From Zygnema circumcarinatum (lineage: Eukaryota; Streptophyta; Zygnematophyceae; Zygnematales; Zygnemataceae): a stretch of 64,000 bases of DNA. The notes below the pieces were generated by a model. That model saw only the letters and a program-made list of their open reading frames with translations. It ran no database searches and was not told the origin of the DNA. Both the position numbers and the translations under genes were made by a program. The stretch spans positions 773,919 to 837,918 of the forward strand of contig CM074804.1 of NCBI GenBank assembly GCA_037447605.1, in the 5' to 3' direction. Positions 21,801-33,466 of the stretch are shown piece by piece; position 1 is the stretch's first letter; each line of letters starts with the position of its first letter.

Positions 21801-24800
21801 ATTGAAAATGATTTTCTAGGACTTTGCTGCAACCTGATGCTCCCACGTTTTTGCGATGCTGACACGAGAGAGCCATGGGGTCGAAGGGGTTCTTGTCAAG
21901 TTCCTAATCAATTTGGTTACACGACGGGAGAAAGAAAAACGAGGATCTGAAATTCGGCACTCACAATACGTGATTCCTGCAAAATCTCTCGAGACACATT
22001 AAGGGGCAGGTCGTTGGAGTCTACAACTCCCTTGATGAAGCTCAGGTACCGTGGGAACTGTACCATCCCGACAAAAAATCCGTAAGTATGAATTGGAAAC
22101 GAATTCAAGTCCACAGAGAGCACACAATCAAACGTTTCTAAACCAGAAAACATTTCACCCCAGACTTATATCAAGGAATTCCGGTAAAAGCATACCCTCA
22201 AACATATCTGCGAAACTGCCGAAGGAAGCACACTCATCTGGGATCATTTTGGCATTTTGGCGAAAAACTGAAACGCACATCAACTGTTTTGTGTAATGGA
22301 AACAAGGAACGAAAACGTACAAGTTCACCATTGAACTCGTCAGAGATAAACACCCTCTTGACGTAGAGGCGGATGTTTTTCGGCACTTCCTGCATGTCTG
22401 CGTTGAAGGGCATCATGCTGGGCACATACAATAAACTCCGGAACTCGATTTCACCCTGCAAGTGCAGCAGCTCCAATGAAGTCAAGAAACTGATATTCGA
22501 TTCTCCTCTATCCGCATCTCTCAAGCTGGAGTTACATCTCCAATGAAGACAATAAAAATGATATTCAATGCTCATCTATCCGCGTCTCTCAAGCTGGAGT
22601 TACATCTCATTTCAACACACTAATTATCTTGGTTGAGAATCGAACACGACCATACTCCAATTCCTACGAGCTTGCCCAGCAGAGGAATAACGAGATTTTA
22701 TATTATCTATTGTAAGGGTTTCAAACATTGACCGCCATTTCACAAAGAATTCACTACATCCTTTCAAATATTTCTCACGGCAAAACTGGCCATTGTCCTC
22801 ATCGTATTCATAAAGAGCATCATGATCTTAAAATGGCCCTCTGAGGCTACTGATATTTCCATAACTTCAAGACAAGGCCTCCACTCACCTCAGTGGTGAA
22901 GTGTGAGTATGCCAAGGGCTCCAAAAATTCCTTGAAAGTGGTCTTGTAAAATTCATCATACTCTGCCTTCTCCACCTCTTTCGGAGGCCTCACCTGCAAA
23001 GTAACATTTACAGCTGATGAGCTTGAAATAATCGGCATTCCCTCAAGTGAGGGACCCATTCCATTCAGCTGCAGTCGCTCACTAGTCGGCACAAAAAGAG
23101 GGACACAAACCATTAAGAGGGCTTTCTCTAGCTCAAATCAACTATTCAGGAGTAAAAAGGGCTAGTTTGGCTCACCCAAAGAGGCTTGGTTTCATTAGCC
23201 AATTCCCAATCCTCGTACTTTTCGGAAACCGTCTTCTTCTGCTTGACACGACAATACCGGCACAGTATGCATCATTTTAGAGAAAATGTCATAAGCAGAC
23301 AGATCGGGTAACAGCTCAAGCCATCGCCATGGCAACTCTTTTGAATACATGCAGAAAGTTTTTAGGTGATTTCTTTTAGAAAAAGTGCAGTGTTCTGCAG
23401 GAGAGGACTCCGACCCCTAAGATCATTTTGAAGGTTTTTCTTCACACATCATACAACCTGTAGTTCTGTTCTTTCGAACTCTACAAAAAACAAAAAAACA
23501 TCCTATTCGCTCTCTTCCTCACCTTCGTCACTGGCTCTTCCCCTTCCTTTCCGGGTTCTTCCTCTTCGACCTGCACACCAACCGATATTGACCGCTAAGA
23601 TTTGACTTTCTTGGGTAAAAAGCACGAAGCACAGACGCATATATAATACATACATTTCCCAAAATCCCGCTCCTTAAGCGGCCGGCCAGACTAATTTATT
23701 TTCCATTTTCGGTTCAGCTAGTTTCACATGTCACAAGGACCTGCAGGGACGTCCCCCTTAAGAAAAGCACTAAGGAATGGTAGTCAATAAGCTGTGCCCT
23801 GCCTACCTCCTTGGTGCGCGTGAGCTCCTTCCAAGTGTAGATGGGAAAAGAAATGAACTGTGAGTAGTTCTTCACCAAGCCTTCCAAACGATTCACATCC
23901 GTGTATTCGAATTTATCATCTTCCTGTGGAGTTTCCAAAACATCCGCTGATCAACTTCTAATGAACTATCCGTAGCTGTCTTGAAGTGAAGCACGCATAC
24001 AATGATACATGCAAAACGCAAAGCTGACTTTGGGAAACTAAAGGGTAAAATCTGCACTTTAATTCCCGCATCAATTCATGCTTCCTCACCTTCAGATGCA
24101 ATGTGATGGCTGTACCCCTTGGAAGCTGGGAATCCGGGTTAGTATCTTCAGTTATGATATAACTACTCTGCTCCGCTTCCGCCTCCCAAATCCATTGTTT
24201 GTCGGCCCGGACACTCCTTGTTCGAACTGTGATCTGCATGTGCACACAGAACCGTAGGAAAGGACTGGCTTTCAATAACCCTGAACCCGCCATACCTGAT
24301 TCCTCCCCCTCTTCCTATCTGGCTCTGTGTAGGAATACGATTAACCTTTATCTTCAAGAAACTCAAAAAATGAAGTTCCTCACCTTGTCAGCGACCAAAA
24401 AGGCCGAATAGAAGCCGACCCCAAATTGGCCAATAAGATTGCTGTCAGCCACAGCTCCCTGCTCTTTCTTATCCTGCCACAGTCAGAGCATAAAATCAGT
24501 CAGGAGAAAGCTAAACGAAGACAATTGATGCTTGCACGAACTAATTTCAACTGAATAACGCATGTGTGAAGCCTCCGCAATGTCAACGTAACATGAGAAG
24601 TTCCTCGATATGCACGACTTTGAGGCCACGACAAACGCCTCCTACCAATGATCTGTAGGGCAAATTAAAGAAATGACCCTCGCTCTCTCCCCAGCAACTC
24701 GTGTCCTATCTTTCATCTTCCTTTGCCTAACCTTCAATGCTTGAACAAACTTGGCTGTTCCACTCTGCGCGATCGTTCCGAGACTATCCATCAGCTCCTC

Positions 24801-27167
24801 CTTCGTCATTCCAATGCCTGTGTCACTGCAGCATACACATAGACATAAAATAATTCATCAAAGCAGCGCTTTCTAAAAAACCAGAAGCACATGCGGAAGA
24901 GTGGAACTTTGTTTTTGTTATGCTTATGAAGTTGGCTTGGCAAAGTGGGACTAACATGATCGTGATTGTGCCTGCCTCTCGATCAGCCTTAATGCGAATG
25001 GCAAGCTCCTGGGTGGCGTCCATGAGTTGAGGCTCCGTCACACTCAAAAAGCGCATTTTGTCCAACGCATCGCTAGCATTGCTGCACAAGGAGAGGCCTT
25101 TCCATGAATCAATTCAGAAATTCCATGGGAATACGATCATAAATTACATCCGGCCGACGGGTCAAGTGCAGAAGAAAGGACTGAATGCTAAAAAATTAAC
25201 ATTAAGCATTCACAAGCGAGCGAGTGGACATGTTATGAGTCACACAAAAACCCAGGATTAGTAAATCTGAAAGGTCGTCTTTCCAATGCATGAGTATAAA
25301 TAACACCTAGTCTATATATGCAACTCGAAACTGACTCAGGTAGGCACCTATTGGGCATTGAGTAAATAACATGGATGTAGCCTATGAACATATGTTTCAA
25401 ACTACGTTCAAGTTCAAATTATTTTAAATTCATCACTTCTATTGTTTCGAGAATAAAGAGGTGTCAGTGAATCCCAAAATGTAAACAGAGTGAACCTTAG
25501 CGGATGTGTACAGCTTTCCAGTACCAGGCAAGCTATGTGCGCAAACTCAGAAAACGGTTAAAAGCTTTATTCCTTTAAAACAGTCGATGTTTCTATGCCT
25601 AAGTGCTACGTCTCTGACTTCAATTTGTTGCAAAAGTACGTCCGTTAAAAACTTGAAAAACAAACAGAAGAGCAGAGAACCGAAGTACTGTAACGAAACT
25701 GTTACCTGACGAGCTCTCGTAAAAAGACCTCCTTGTTGGAGTAGAGACTGTGCACAATCAAGTCCAGAAGCCGGCTCACCTGCAGCATCCCACGTACCCC
25801 GACTTAAGAATTCCTATTCACGTGTGAAGGTAATGCCACGCCTATCCAGATCATCACACACTAATAACCTTCTCTCCAGAATATTGAAAACTGTCAGAAA
25901 CAAATGAAAAAGCCACTATAGAACACATACTTAGTTCTCGCGGCCTCTTTCGCACTTTCCCACCTTCTCTCCCACTCCCCCTTCCTGCTCTCTCAGCTCT
26001 CACCTCGGCCTGGTACTCGAACTTCTCCACAGGTGCCTCGGCTTCCGCCACAGAGGCCCTGCATCGCACAGCGCCCACCATTCTCTGCTGCCATGTGGGC
26101 ACATGGGAGCCTGGGACGTGGCCCTGTAGGATTGCATGACCCTCTCCTCCATAAAAAGCGCTCTTGCTTTGAGCTGCAGCGCTGATCCTGCTCGGCTGAA
26201 ACCGGGCCCCTGCACTCGCCTGCAAAAAAATAACAGCCAAATTTTCAATATCGTTTTGATTGATCTAAAATAGCCAAGGCCAAACGTTCCAACTTTCAAC
26301 AGTTTGTATACAAGACAATACTTTATTTGCTTGATTTGTTACTGGACTTTTCGAATGAGCTGTCAACATATGGCTAGCTTCTCAGATGACCAGTTCAAAT
26401 TATATCTAACTTCTCAGATGGGTGGTCCAAAATGTGACTAAGGACCAGCAGTGTTTGCTTCGTGTTTCCCAATAGCCAACCCGTAAAAGCAGTGATGTCG
26501 AATAAAGAAAGAAAGCGGGAAAAGGAAGCGAGAGAGAGAAAGAGAAGGGAGGGGAGTAAGAGAGAAAGGAGGGGAGGAAAAGAGGGGAAGAGATAGAGAG
26601 AGAGGAGGGGCGAGAGGGAGAGAAATGAGGAGATATGAGGGCAGCCGTGGACGTTCCTTAGAATCATTGAGGAAGTGGTCCAGAAGACAGGTGCGTAATG
26701 CAATTACAGTAGACTAGAAAATTTAGCAACTGAGCTGCCATGCTTGAGAGCTTTCCTCAGCAAGAAAGGTTTGCAGAACCAATCTTGCAGACGCAAACAG
26801 CGACACTCGCAGAGTAACTGCTCGCCTTGTCTAGACCAGACCTAGCGCTTCCTGCAAAGAAATGCTGCAGACTCCGCCACTCATTTGCAGCCTCACTTGC
26901 AAACACTTAGAAGACTTCCAAACACTTTTAACAGTTCAAAACATAATGTATGAATGAACATACTTCACTTCCAAGATGAAAGACGTCAAGCATTTCAACA
27001 GTCAGGATTGTAACTATGGACATCACATGCAACATATTAAAAATTAACGACGGCTGTGCGTCACTACGAGCAGTCTGCATCACCTTTCTGTTCTGTGAGA
27101 CCTCGGAGGCACCGCCTGCAAGACTCCTCCCTCCCAGGGCAGGCGCGAGGGTCTGAGCCGCAGCCAT
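18876..27167 (-). CDS. Plastid HSP90 chaperone (HSP90C / HSP90.5 type)
   Basis: Twenty exons on the minus strand: 27167..27084, 26219..26004, 25779..25706, 25081..24956, 24825..24732, 24473..24384, 24233..24090, 23923..23807, 23570..23523, 23238..23176, 22993..22889, 22455..22321, 22057..21965, 21462..21385, 21269..21018, 20692..20590, 20404..20227, 19967..19865, 19537..19448, 19037..18876. They total 2355 nt (784 aa; Arabidopsis HSP90.5 is 780). The first ~85 residues are Ser/Ala/Arg-rich, as in a transit peptide, followed by EKFEYQAE. The GHKL ATPase motifs are intact: [35 protein letters not shown]. The middle domain has [13 protein letters not shown] and [15 protein letters not shown]. 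The C-terminus ends ...IRAEGDPWK, the plastid-type DPW ending, not the cytosolic MEEVD. The hexapeptide SQPEEK occurs twice in tandem near the end. Another in-frame ATG at 27224 is possible. Confidence 0.96.
19756..19816. repeat. 23-bp perfect inverted repeat in an HSP90C intron
   Basis: GATGAAGGGAGTTACAGAGTGGG (19756-19778) and its exact reverse complement (19794-19816) flank a 15-bp spacer which itself repeats ACCCACTCT. It lies in the intron between exons 18 and 19. Confidence 0.9.
26505..26637. repeat. Purine-rich low-complexity tract
   Basis: GA/GGGA-rich run inside the 864-bp first intron of HSP90C. It is a pyrimidine tract on the transcribed RNA. Confidence 0.85.
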
Positions 27168-27314
27168 GGCGGCGCGATTAAGAGGCGCGGAGGTGGACGA
27201 CCCTCTGTAAAAGCGCAACAGCATGAGTCGATAAACCCTGCGGCACTTTTAGCCCTCTCGCTCTCTCCCTCTCTCTCGCTTTCTCCCCTAGCTTTAAGAA
27301 GGCGGCGCTCGCCA

Positions 27315-27468
27315 GTCCCTCTTTCAGGCTTTTATCCATTGTAAACTATACTCAGTGGCCTTCCAATAAGGATTCACCACGTGTGCAAAATTGTACACGT
27401 GGCGATCCAACATTGGCGGATGCCTCGAATATAGTTCGCAATGGAGAGAGGCTCTTTCTGGAAGGGAC
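27315..27468. repeat. Fold-back (MITE-like) element with paired G-boxes
   Basis: The 154 bp form one imperfect palindrome, from GTCCCT at the left to AGGGAC at the right. The arms also share CCATTG-nn-AACTATA, CCAAT and GGAT blocks. The centre is CCACGTGT-10 bp-ACACGTGG, two G-boxes facing each other (27377-27402). Size and structure suit a miniature inverted-repeat element. It starts about 150 bp upstream of the HSP90C ATG. Confidence 0.6.
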
Positions 27469-27831
27469 GGAAGTAAGAAAAAATTGTGATCCTTTTTGGA
27501 AAAAATTTACTCCTTAAAATTTCCGTGTTCCAACGTTTCATCCCAGCCGTCCAAAAAACGTCGCGAGCTGATCTAATGACATAAAAAAGTTTTTCTCCAC
27601 TCCAAGCGAATCAAGAAATTTCACCACTTGCATCTGCCCTTAGTTGAGAAAAAGAAAAAGAAAATCTGAACGCTAAGTTTTTCAAGTCTTTGGAACTTTC
27701 TAGGGACAGGACGGATCAATACCAAATGACTGCATGCAACGTGGTAATCTATGGACCGTTGGATCGCCTACAGGGCCAGTCTCCGCCGTCGATTCGGCGG
27801 CTTGCCCGGGGCAGGCGGCGGGCGGACGACC

Positions 27832-27844
27832 TTCTAGAAGTTCC
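27832..27844. promoter_or_regulatory. Candidate heat-shock element upstream of HSP90C
   Basis: TTC-TA-GAA-GT-TCC differs by one base from three alternating NGAAN units. It lies about 665 bp upstream of the HSP90C start codon. Plastid HSP90 genes are heat-inducible in plants, so a role is plausible but unproven. Confidence 0.35.
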
Positions 27845-28492
27845 AAAAGGTGAGGACAATCGGTGTACGTACAATTTCGTACCTCTCAGGGATGGACTGA
27901 ATCTAGAGATTCTAGATATGTACGGTCAGCAGAAAACGACGAAAGTTCATTTACATGTTGCGCGTTACAAGTTACAGCTTTTCTTCAACAGACGAGTTCA
28001 GTGGTTTATGGAATCCGGCGTTTCTTGGCAGCCGCATGCATGTCCGCAGTTTTTTCGAGCTTTGAAGTTTGAATGACAGTTGGTCGCCATAGGCGGTGCT
28101 GTACAGAGAATGCTGCCAGCTTTTAGATCCAAACTGCGACCAACTAACTGGTTCAAACTCGATAAAGAGCCGATTCACTAAAGACACGTGCAGTTGCATA
28201 TCTAAAACTATCTATGCACTCTGGAACGACGAGAAACCGAAATCATTTGCACCAAAAAGAAGGGAGCATGGACCTATTTCCAATACCTTCACTTATTTTC
28301 GCTATTCCTTGCAGATCGCCTGCTGTTGCTGTGATGCAAACCCTAAGTTTCTGCACCTGCGGACTTCCTTCTCAGAACATATGTACAAGCCGTTCCTGAA
28401 AGCAGAATGAAACTGCTGCTGCTGCCTAGCTCAAAGATCTTCTTCAGTGGTTAGAAACCCTAACCATTCTACACGTGCGCCGTTTCGAAACT

Positions 28493-30745
28493 CTAAACGG
28501 CCTCTGGATGAAGAAGCTGCTCCAAGACAGGCGTTGCCCTCTCAGTGCCGAGCCGCTCCACCTGCTTCTCCAAGAAGCGAACGTACTCCATTGCCTGGTC
28601 CAGCATGGTGGCTATGTCCAGCTTGTCCGCATTCGGCACGAGCGCCTGCCAGTTCATGCGAAGAGACAATCAAATAAGTGAAACTCACAAATTGACTTTT
28701 TGGAATCACGCATTGCAATCATGTCTTGAAGAACTCCGCCCGCCGACCCTCCGGATCACACACTCAGGGTCAACCCTGCCAGTATGTACTCTACCATTGA
28801 ACAGGTCGCCCCTTCAACAACAAATGAAAGCGTTAAGCACATGCAGCACAATGAAAGATAGTTTCTTCGAAGAGATAGTTTACCCCTAAGGCTCTGATTT
28901 TCTGACTGATTCTTTCCCTTCGATTCCGAGCTGCGATGCTCTGTGGGTCCGTCGCAGTTCCACGCTTCTGCCTCTGAAGTTGTCGCTGTCGATAAGCCTC
29001 CCGAGCAGCTGCAGCCTCTGGGGAAATGCCACGTGGCAAGCTGCTATCCAACCCTAAAGGTTTTACTGCCTGACTTGCTTTCTGTCCAGGTGTCAAGCTG
29101 GCGGAACTAGCAGCAGCTGGTCCGTTCAAACCCTCCGCAAGCTCCACATGGAAACTGTCAATCTTCGCTTTAGTGTTGTTGCTTCTTGCGCCTCCATGCG
29201 CCTTAGCGCTCTTCCTCTTCCCCGCTGCTGATGTCGCCGTAATATCACTAGTAGCCGCAGGTTGAATGTCAGCATCCAGCATTGGGATTTCCATGTGAAA
29301 ATTACTGCTCTGAAGCGGAATCTGTTGCGTAAGAGGGGGAGTTGTCGGCTGCAGGTTCAGAGTATTGGGAGTTGCAGAATTTCTTGGAGTCTTGGGCTGC
29401 ATAGACCACTGGTACCCAGAAGCATCTTCAGTAACGGAGCTCGACGGACTCATCATAGCATCTTCACTTAATGTATCGCATGCCGCCATGGACCCCCCAC
29501 ATTCTTGCGCTGAAACTATCCCATCAAAGGAAGCTTCATGGAAGCCTCTCACAGGAGTGACAGGACAGCCAGCTGGATAGTCACCGATGACGGAACTTGA
29601 ACCTGGAACTGAAACTGAAACTGAACCTGGCCATGGACGATGAAATCGACTCGATATCTGCTCTGTGGGAGGCTGTGGAGCCGCCGGGGAACAAAACATA
29701 GGAGCTTCAGATCCTTCATTTGAAACTAATAAAGGTTCCTCATCCTCCTCCTGTCTGACAGCGGCGCCCCCATTGGCTGCATTGTAGACAGTTTCTGGAT
29801 TTTTTCCGCTGCCGAAAAGGTCAAAATTCAACATAGCATAAGGGGGTAAAGCATCATCCAAAAAGCCACCGACATCGATCAAGTCGTTCCACAAGGGCTC
29901 CACATCTTGAAGTGATGAGTTTGAGAATGGAGGATCGCCCCCAGCCGTCTGATCACAAGCCATCGGAGTGCAGGATCGGGTAGGGAGGCTCCCACTAAAT
30001 TCCGTAAAGCTGCATAAAAATTGAGGAAGACCCATGTGACGAAATTTCAGTACGAGACAATGCCATACATTGCACAGGTAAGAAGATTGACGGTATTCGA
30101 ATATCGCTCCTTTGCTCTCTCTACTTCGCCTCTCCCACTAATTTTCCGTCCTCCCTCTCCCACTGTTCAACTCGCCTCCCCTCTCCCATTGCTCCTCTTC
30201 CACCCTCACTCCCCTCTCCCCTCTACTGCAGTTCCTCTCCCCCCTCTCTCTCTCTCTCCTCCTGCAGCTCCGCCCTCCCACTCTTCCTCCCCCCCCCTTG
30301 TCCTCTCCCTCCCTCTCTCCCTCCTTTCCCCTGCCCTCTCCCTCCCTCTCTCCCTCCTCCCCACTGCCCTCTCCCACCAGACCCTCCCTCCCTCCTTCCT
30401 CCCGCCCTCTCCCTCCACCACTCACCTTCCCGGCCCCGCCATCTGTGACCTCTCCGCGGTAAAACCTGTCTTGGATGGCCCCTCCCCCAGAAGCGCCCCT
30501 CCCTCCAACCCGCCTCCCCCGCCTGCCAGGTGGCACAAAAAGCCACCCAGGGCGCTATCTTCCAAAAAGTCTCCCACGTCAGCGCCCATCAGCAGCTGTT
30601 GGCCCCATTCGGGCAGCCCCGAAACGGACGGCTCGTATGCTGCCACGTGGCCAGGTGGTGCCACATGGCGCTCACTCATGCTGCTGAGGTGGAAATAGCG
30701 CCCGCTGAGCTGAGCGGAGGACATGGCAGAGAGTTGGGTCTGCAT
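28493..30745 (-). CDS. bHLH transcription factor, class VIII-like
   Basis: Three exons on the minus strand: 30745..30426, 30009..28884, 28645..28493. They total 1599 nt (532 aa) with matched phases. The bHLH domain is C-terminal (about residues 457-515): ATDPQSIAARNRRERISQK, then KIRAL, and LVPNADKLDIATMLDQAMEY with VRFLEKQVERL after the intron. The basic region has Q and A where classical E-box binders have H5 and E9, but keeps RRER. That pattern is shared by subfamily VIII (RSL/HEC/IND-like) plant bHLH proteins, which act in rooting-cell and organ development. The long N-terminus is acidic and Ser/Pro-rich, probably an activation region. A motif DVG-x-FL-[ED]-D occurs in both exon 1 and exon 2. 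Intron 1 is nearly pure CT on the plus strand. The start at 30745 is the first ATG; later in-frame ATGs exist. Confidence 0.87.
30100..30425. repeat. CT-rich tract in bHLH intron 1
   Basis: Mostly CTCTCC/CCCTC words on the plus strand. It gives several spurious long frames of Pro/Ser/Leu or Arg/Gly/Glu. Confidence 0.9.
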
Positions 30746-32480
30746 TGGAGGGGACTACTACGTTTGTGAGTTTAAATGTTTTTTTTTAGAAATTGGGGCG
30801 AAAAAGGAAATTGAAAACTGGGAATTGAGAATTGTGCCTTGTTCCTTTGCTGTTCGATCGAAGGCTTAAACTGAAAGAAAATCTGAGCATTGGTTCTATG
30901 CTCACCTTCAGTCACTCGGAAACCAATTTGCCCCCTCCTCCCGCTCTCTCCCTCCGTCCGACTGTCGTCCTGTCCCTCGTCTTTCCTTTGTCCCTCTTTC
31001 TTAGCCCTCCTCTCCGTCTCCCTCTCCCTCTCTCTCTCTCCTCTCTTCTCTCCCTCTCTTCTCTCCCCCTCCTCTCTCTCTCCCTCTCCCTCTCTCTCCC
31101 TCTCCTTCTCTCCCTCTCCCTATCCCTCCCTCTCTCCCCCTACGTCGACGCGAGCTCGTCCGCGGCCCCGTTTGAGCTCCACAATCGCAGCAGCCCAGTC
31201 GCTCAGAGCGTGCCACGTGTCCACCACCTCGCCACGTATGCAGCTCCTCGAGCTGTACGGCCCCAAATCTTGACCCGGCGGGACCCCTCATCGGCGAGCC
31301 CGCCAATGGGAGAGTCGCTTGGCCCGCGGCGGACCAATCAGAGGCCGGCGGCCGCCCGCGGTGTACAGTACTTTGAAAGGACAAAAAACGCGCGCGCGCT
31401 CTGCCGACGGTCGCCGGGCTAGTACGGACCAAGATGGCTCAAATCAGGTCAAACCCGGCCGAGCAATGCTTGGTTTAGCTCGAGCAAGATATGGCTCGGG
31501 ACTTTTTTGCACATTTTGGGCTTGAGTTTGACTCATTGTGTACTGGAATTGAGCCGAGTCATCACTCATCAGTACGAAACGAGTCGGGTTCGGATCAAAA
31601 CTGTACGGATGCGGGCCAAGCCAGATCTTCCTCGGAGCGAGCCGGGCCTCCGAATCTAGACGAGCAATGTCGGAACTGCTCAAACACGTGTACATAGTAC
31701 ACGTGTACGTGTACAAGGGGGGTCAGACATAATGGGGGTCCACTACAGTATAAGGAATTCGGGAATTTCGTAAGCGATGGTCAAGGTCTGACTCCCCCGA
31801 ATATGAGGGGGGTCTACTGTATACTAAAAGTCACAGTTTCGTGTACGAATTCCGGATTGGGATCCTCGGCTCCGCCGAGCCCAGCTCTACCGAAATGCGC
31901 ACCTAGCCAATGCTTAATTCGCCCGACAGGCTTACTAAATTGATTTGGCCATGGTCATGCCCCTATTCTTGTGAACGATCGAATGCGAGGACTGGCAAGG
32001 AGATGGGGGGGCCGTGACGTGACGTCACGCCACACCAGGATAAGTAAATAGAGTGAGTTTTATTTCTTTAGTCAGGTTGACCGAGTCAGCGCCGACTGAC
32101 CAAGAAGTAAGCTGAAAGGCCCTCACAGAGGCGGACGCACGCGCACGCGCGCGTCGCCGGCCACGTGGCGAACCGCCACGGGCTAGCAAGAGGGACGGGC
32201 CACGGGCTACAACCATGCCGTTTCGGGCATTGTCAACCGACAATCACAATCCCGCGATTACGAACATCGTACAAAAAAGGGCCACATCCAGGGCTCCACA
32301 GCCTGTTGCCGGTTTCGTGCCGGTACGGTGACGTCGACGACGTTTCGATGACGAAGCGATTCAGAAACACGGTAATATCATCTTCCCCTGTTCTTTACGT
32401 CCTCCCGACATCCATTTTCTTACACTCGCCAGTCTAACAGAAGAGTTGCTGCTGATCATTCCGAGGATCCTCCTGGTCTG
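30746..32480. other. bHLH upstream region and gene-free sequence
   Basis: CT-rich low-complexity sequence at 30930-31140 is followed by GC-rich sequence to about 31420 that includes a GCCACGTG box at 31212. Around 31682-31713 there is a palindromic ACACGTGTAC cluster, and at 31715-31815 imperfect inverted GGGGGTC/GACCCCC blocks. CCACGTGGC occurs at 32161. I see no coding exon here. Confidence 0.5.
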
Positions 32481-32489
32481 CTGAGGATG

Positions 32490-32870
32490 GAACATGGAGT
32501 GGAGTGAAGGGGAGAATGGTGGAAAAATGAAGGAAGAAAAGGATGAAGAAGAAACATCGAGAGTCGAAAGAGCAGAATGGTGGAGGGGGGAAGGAAAAAA
32601 AGGAAGGGAAGTAACATGGAGTGTGATGAAGGGGAGAATGGTGGAGAAAGAAGGAAGAAGAGAAGGAGGAAGGAATTAGATTGTAGTGAAAAGGAAAATG
32701 GTGGAAGGAAGAAGGAAGAAACAGAAGGAGACAGGAACATGGAGTGTGGTGAAGGAAAGATGGTGGAAAGGAGATGGAAGAAGAAGAAAGAAGAAAAGGA
32801 GAAGTGTACTGAAGGAAGAATGGTGTATGGAAGGAAGAAGAAGGTGTTGATGGAGATGAAAGTTACTAAC
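32490..32870. repeat. Purine-rich minisatellite, ~60-bp degenerate unit
   Basis: About six units built on ACATGGAGTG...GAAGG followed by GAGAATGGTGGA and a GAAGGAAGAAG filler. Each unit keeps AATGGTGG or GATGGTGG. Confidence 0.75.
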
Positions 32871-32876
32871 TAACAA

Positions 32877-33136
32877 GTCAGTCCGTTAGCTTGTCAGGTT
32901 GTCGGGAAGTCTGTCAGTCTGTCCGTTAGTCAGTCGTCTGTCTGTCGGACAGTATGTGTGTCCGTCTGTCAGTCAGTCTGTCGGTCGTCGGGCAGTCTGC
33001 GAGTTAGTCGGTTTGTCGGTCGGTTTGTCGGCCAGTTCGCGTGTCCGTCCGTCAGTCAGTCGGCTAGTCCGCCAGTCCTCTGGACTATAAAGACTTTGTC
33101 TGTCGGCTAGTCCGCCATTTTAAAAACCTCTTATGT
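32877..33136. repeat. Direct repeat, left copy (TRIM-like terminal repeat?)
   Basis: About 260 bp made of GTCNGT-type words, starting TCAGTCCGTTAGCTTGTCAG and ending near GCCATTTTAAAAACCTCTTA. It contains CTATAAAGAC near its right end. A nearly identical copy lies at 34191-34450, with only scattered substitutions. Confidence 0.85.
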
Positions 33137-33154
33137 GGAATTTTCGACTAAGAT

Positions 33155-33466
33155 AAGGTTCGTATCTATTTTTATTTTCATATGTAAAATGACAAATAAC
33201 CATACTTTGATTTCTGAAGGACCCAGTCCTGGAGATAACGAAATTCCGAAACACCGATAAGGTTCGTATCTATGTTTATTTTCATATGTAAAAAGACAAA
33301 TAACCCTAATTTGATTTCTGAAGGACCCAGTCCTGGAGATAACGAAAATCAGAAACACCGAAAAGGTTCGTATCTATGTTTATTTTCATATGTAAAATGA
33401 CAAATAACCGTACTTTGATTTCTGAAGGACCCAGTCCTGGAGATAACGAAGATCGAAAAGAGCGGA
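33155..33466. repeat. 104-bp tandem repeat, three copies
   Basis: Copies start at 33155, 33259 and 33363 with AAGGTTCGTATCTAT and share TTTGATTTCTGAAGGACCCA and GTCCTGGAGATAACGAA. Identity is high. A further fragment (AGGTTCGTA) follows near 33498. No continuous protein is implied. Confidence 0.92.

Larger units (their letters stand above)
27168..28492. promoter_or_regulatory. Region between HSP90C (start) and the bHLH gene (3' end)
   Basis: About 1.3 kb holding the HSP90C promoter and the bHLH 3' UTR. It contains a fold-back element (27315-27468, listed separately) and a near-perfect heat-shock element TTCTAGAAGTTCC at 27832-27844. A related GGAACTTTC lies at 27692-27700 in inverted orientation. 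AAACCCTAA telo-box words occur near 28339 and 28456. A 128-codon plus-strand frame at 27690-28076 has no recognisable domain and overlaps the heat-shock motif, so I do not call it a gene. Confidence 0.45.

Noticed and set aside
27690-28076. 128-codon plus-strand frame between HSP90C and bHLH
   Set aside because: No recognisable domain, overlaps a heat-shock-like motif and inverted repeats, and no splice or promoter support; left as unproven.
30110-31430. Several overlapping long frames on both strands (Ser/Leu/Pro-rich and Arg/Glu/Gly-rich)
   Set aside because: They arise from CT-rich low-complexity DNA in bHLH intron 1 and its upstream region; no domain and no consistent codon use.
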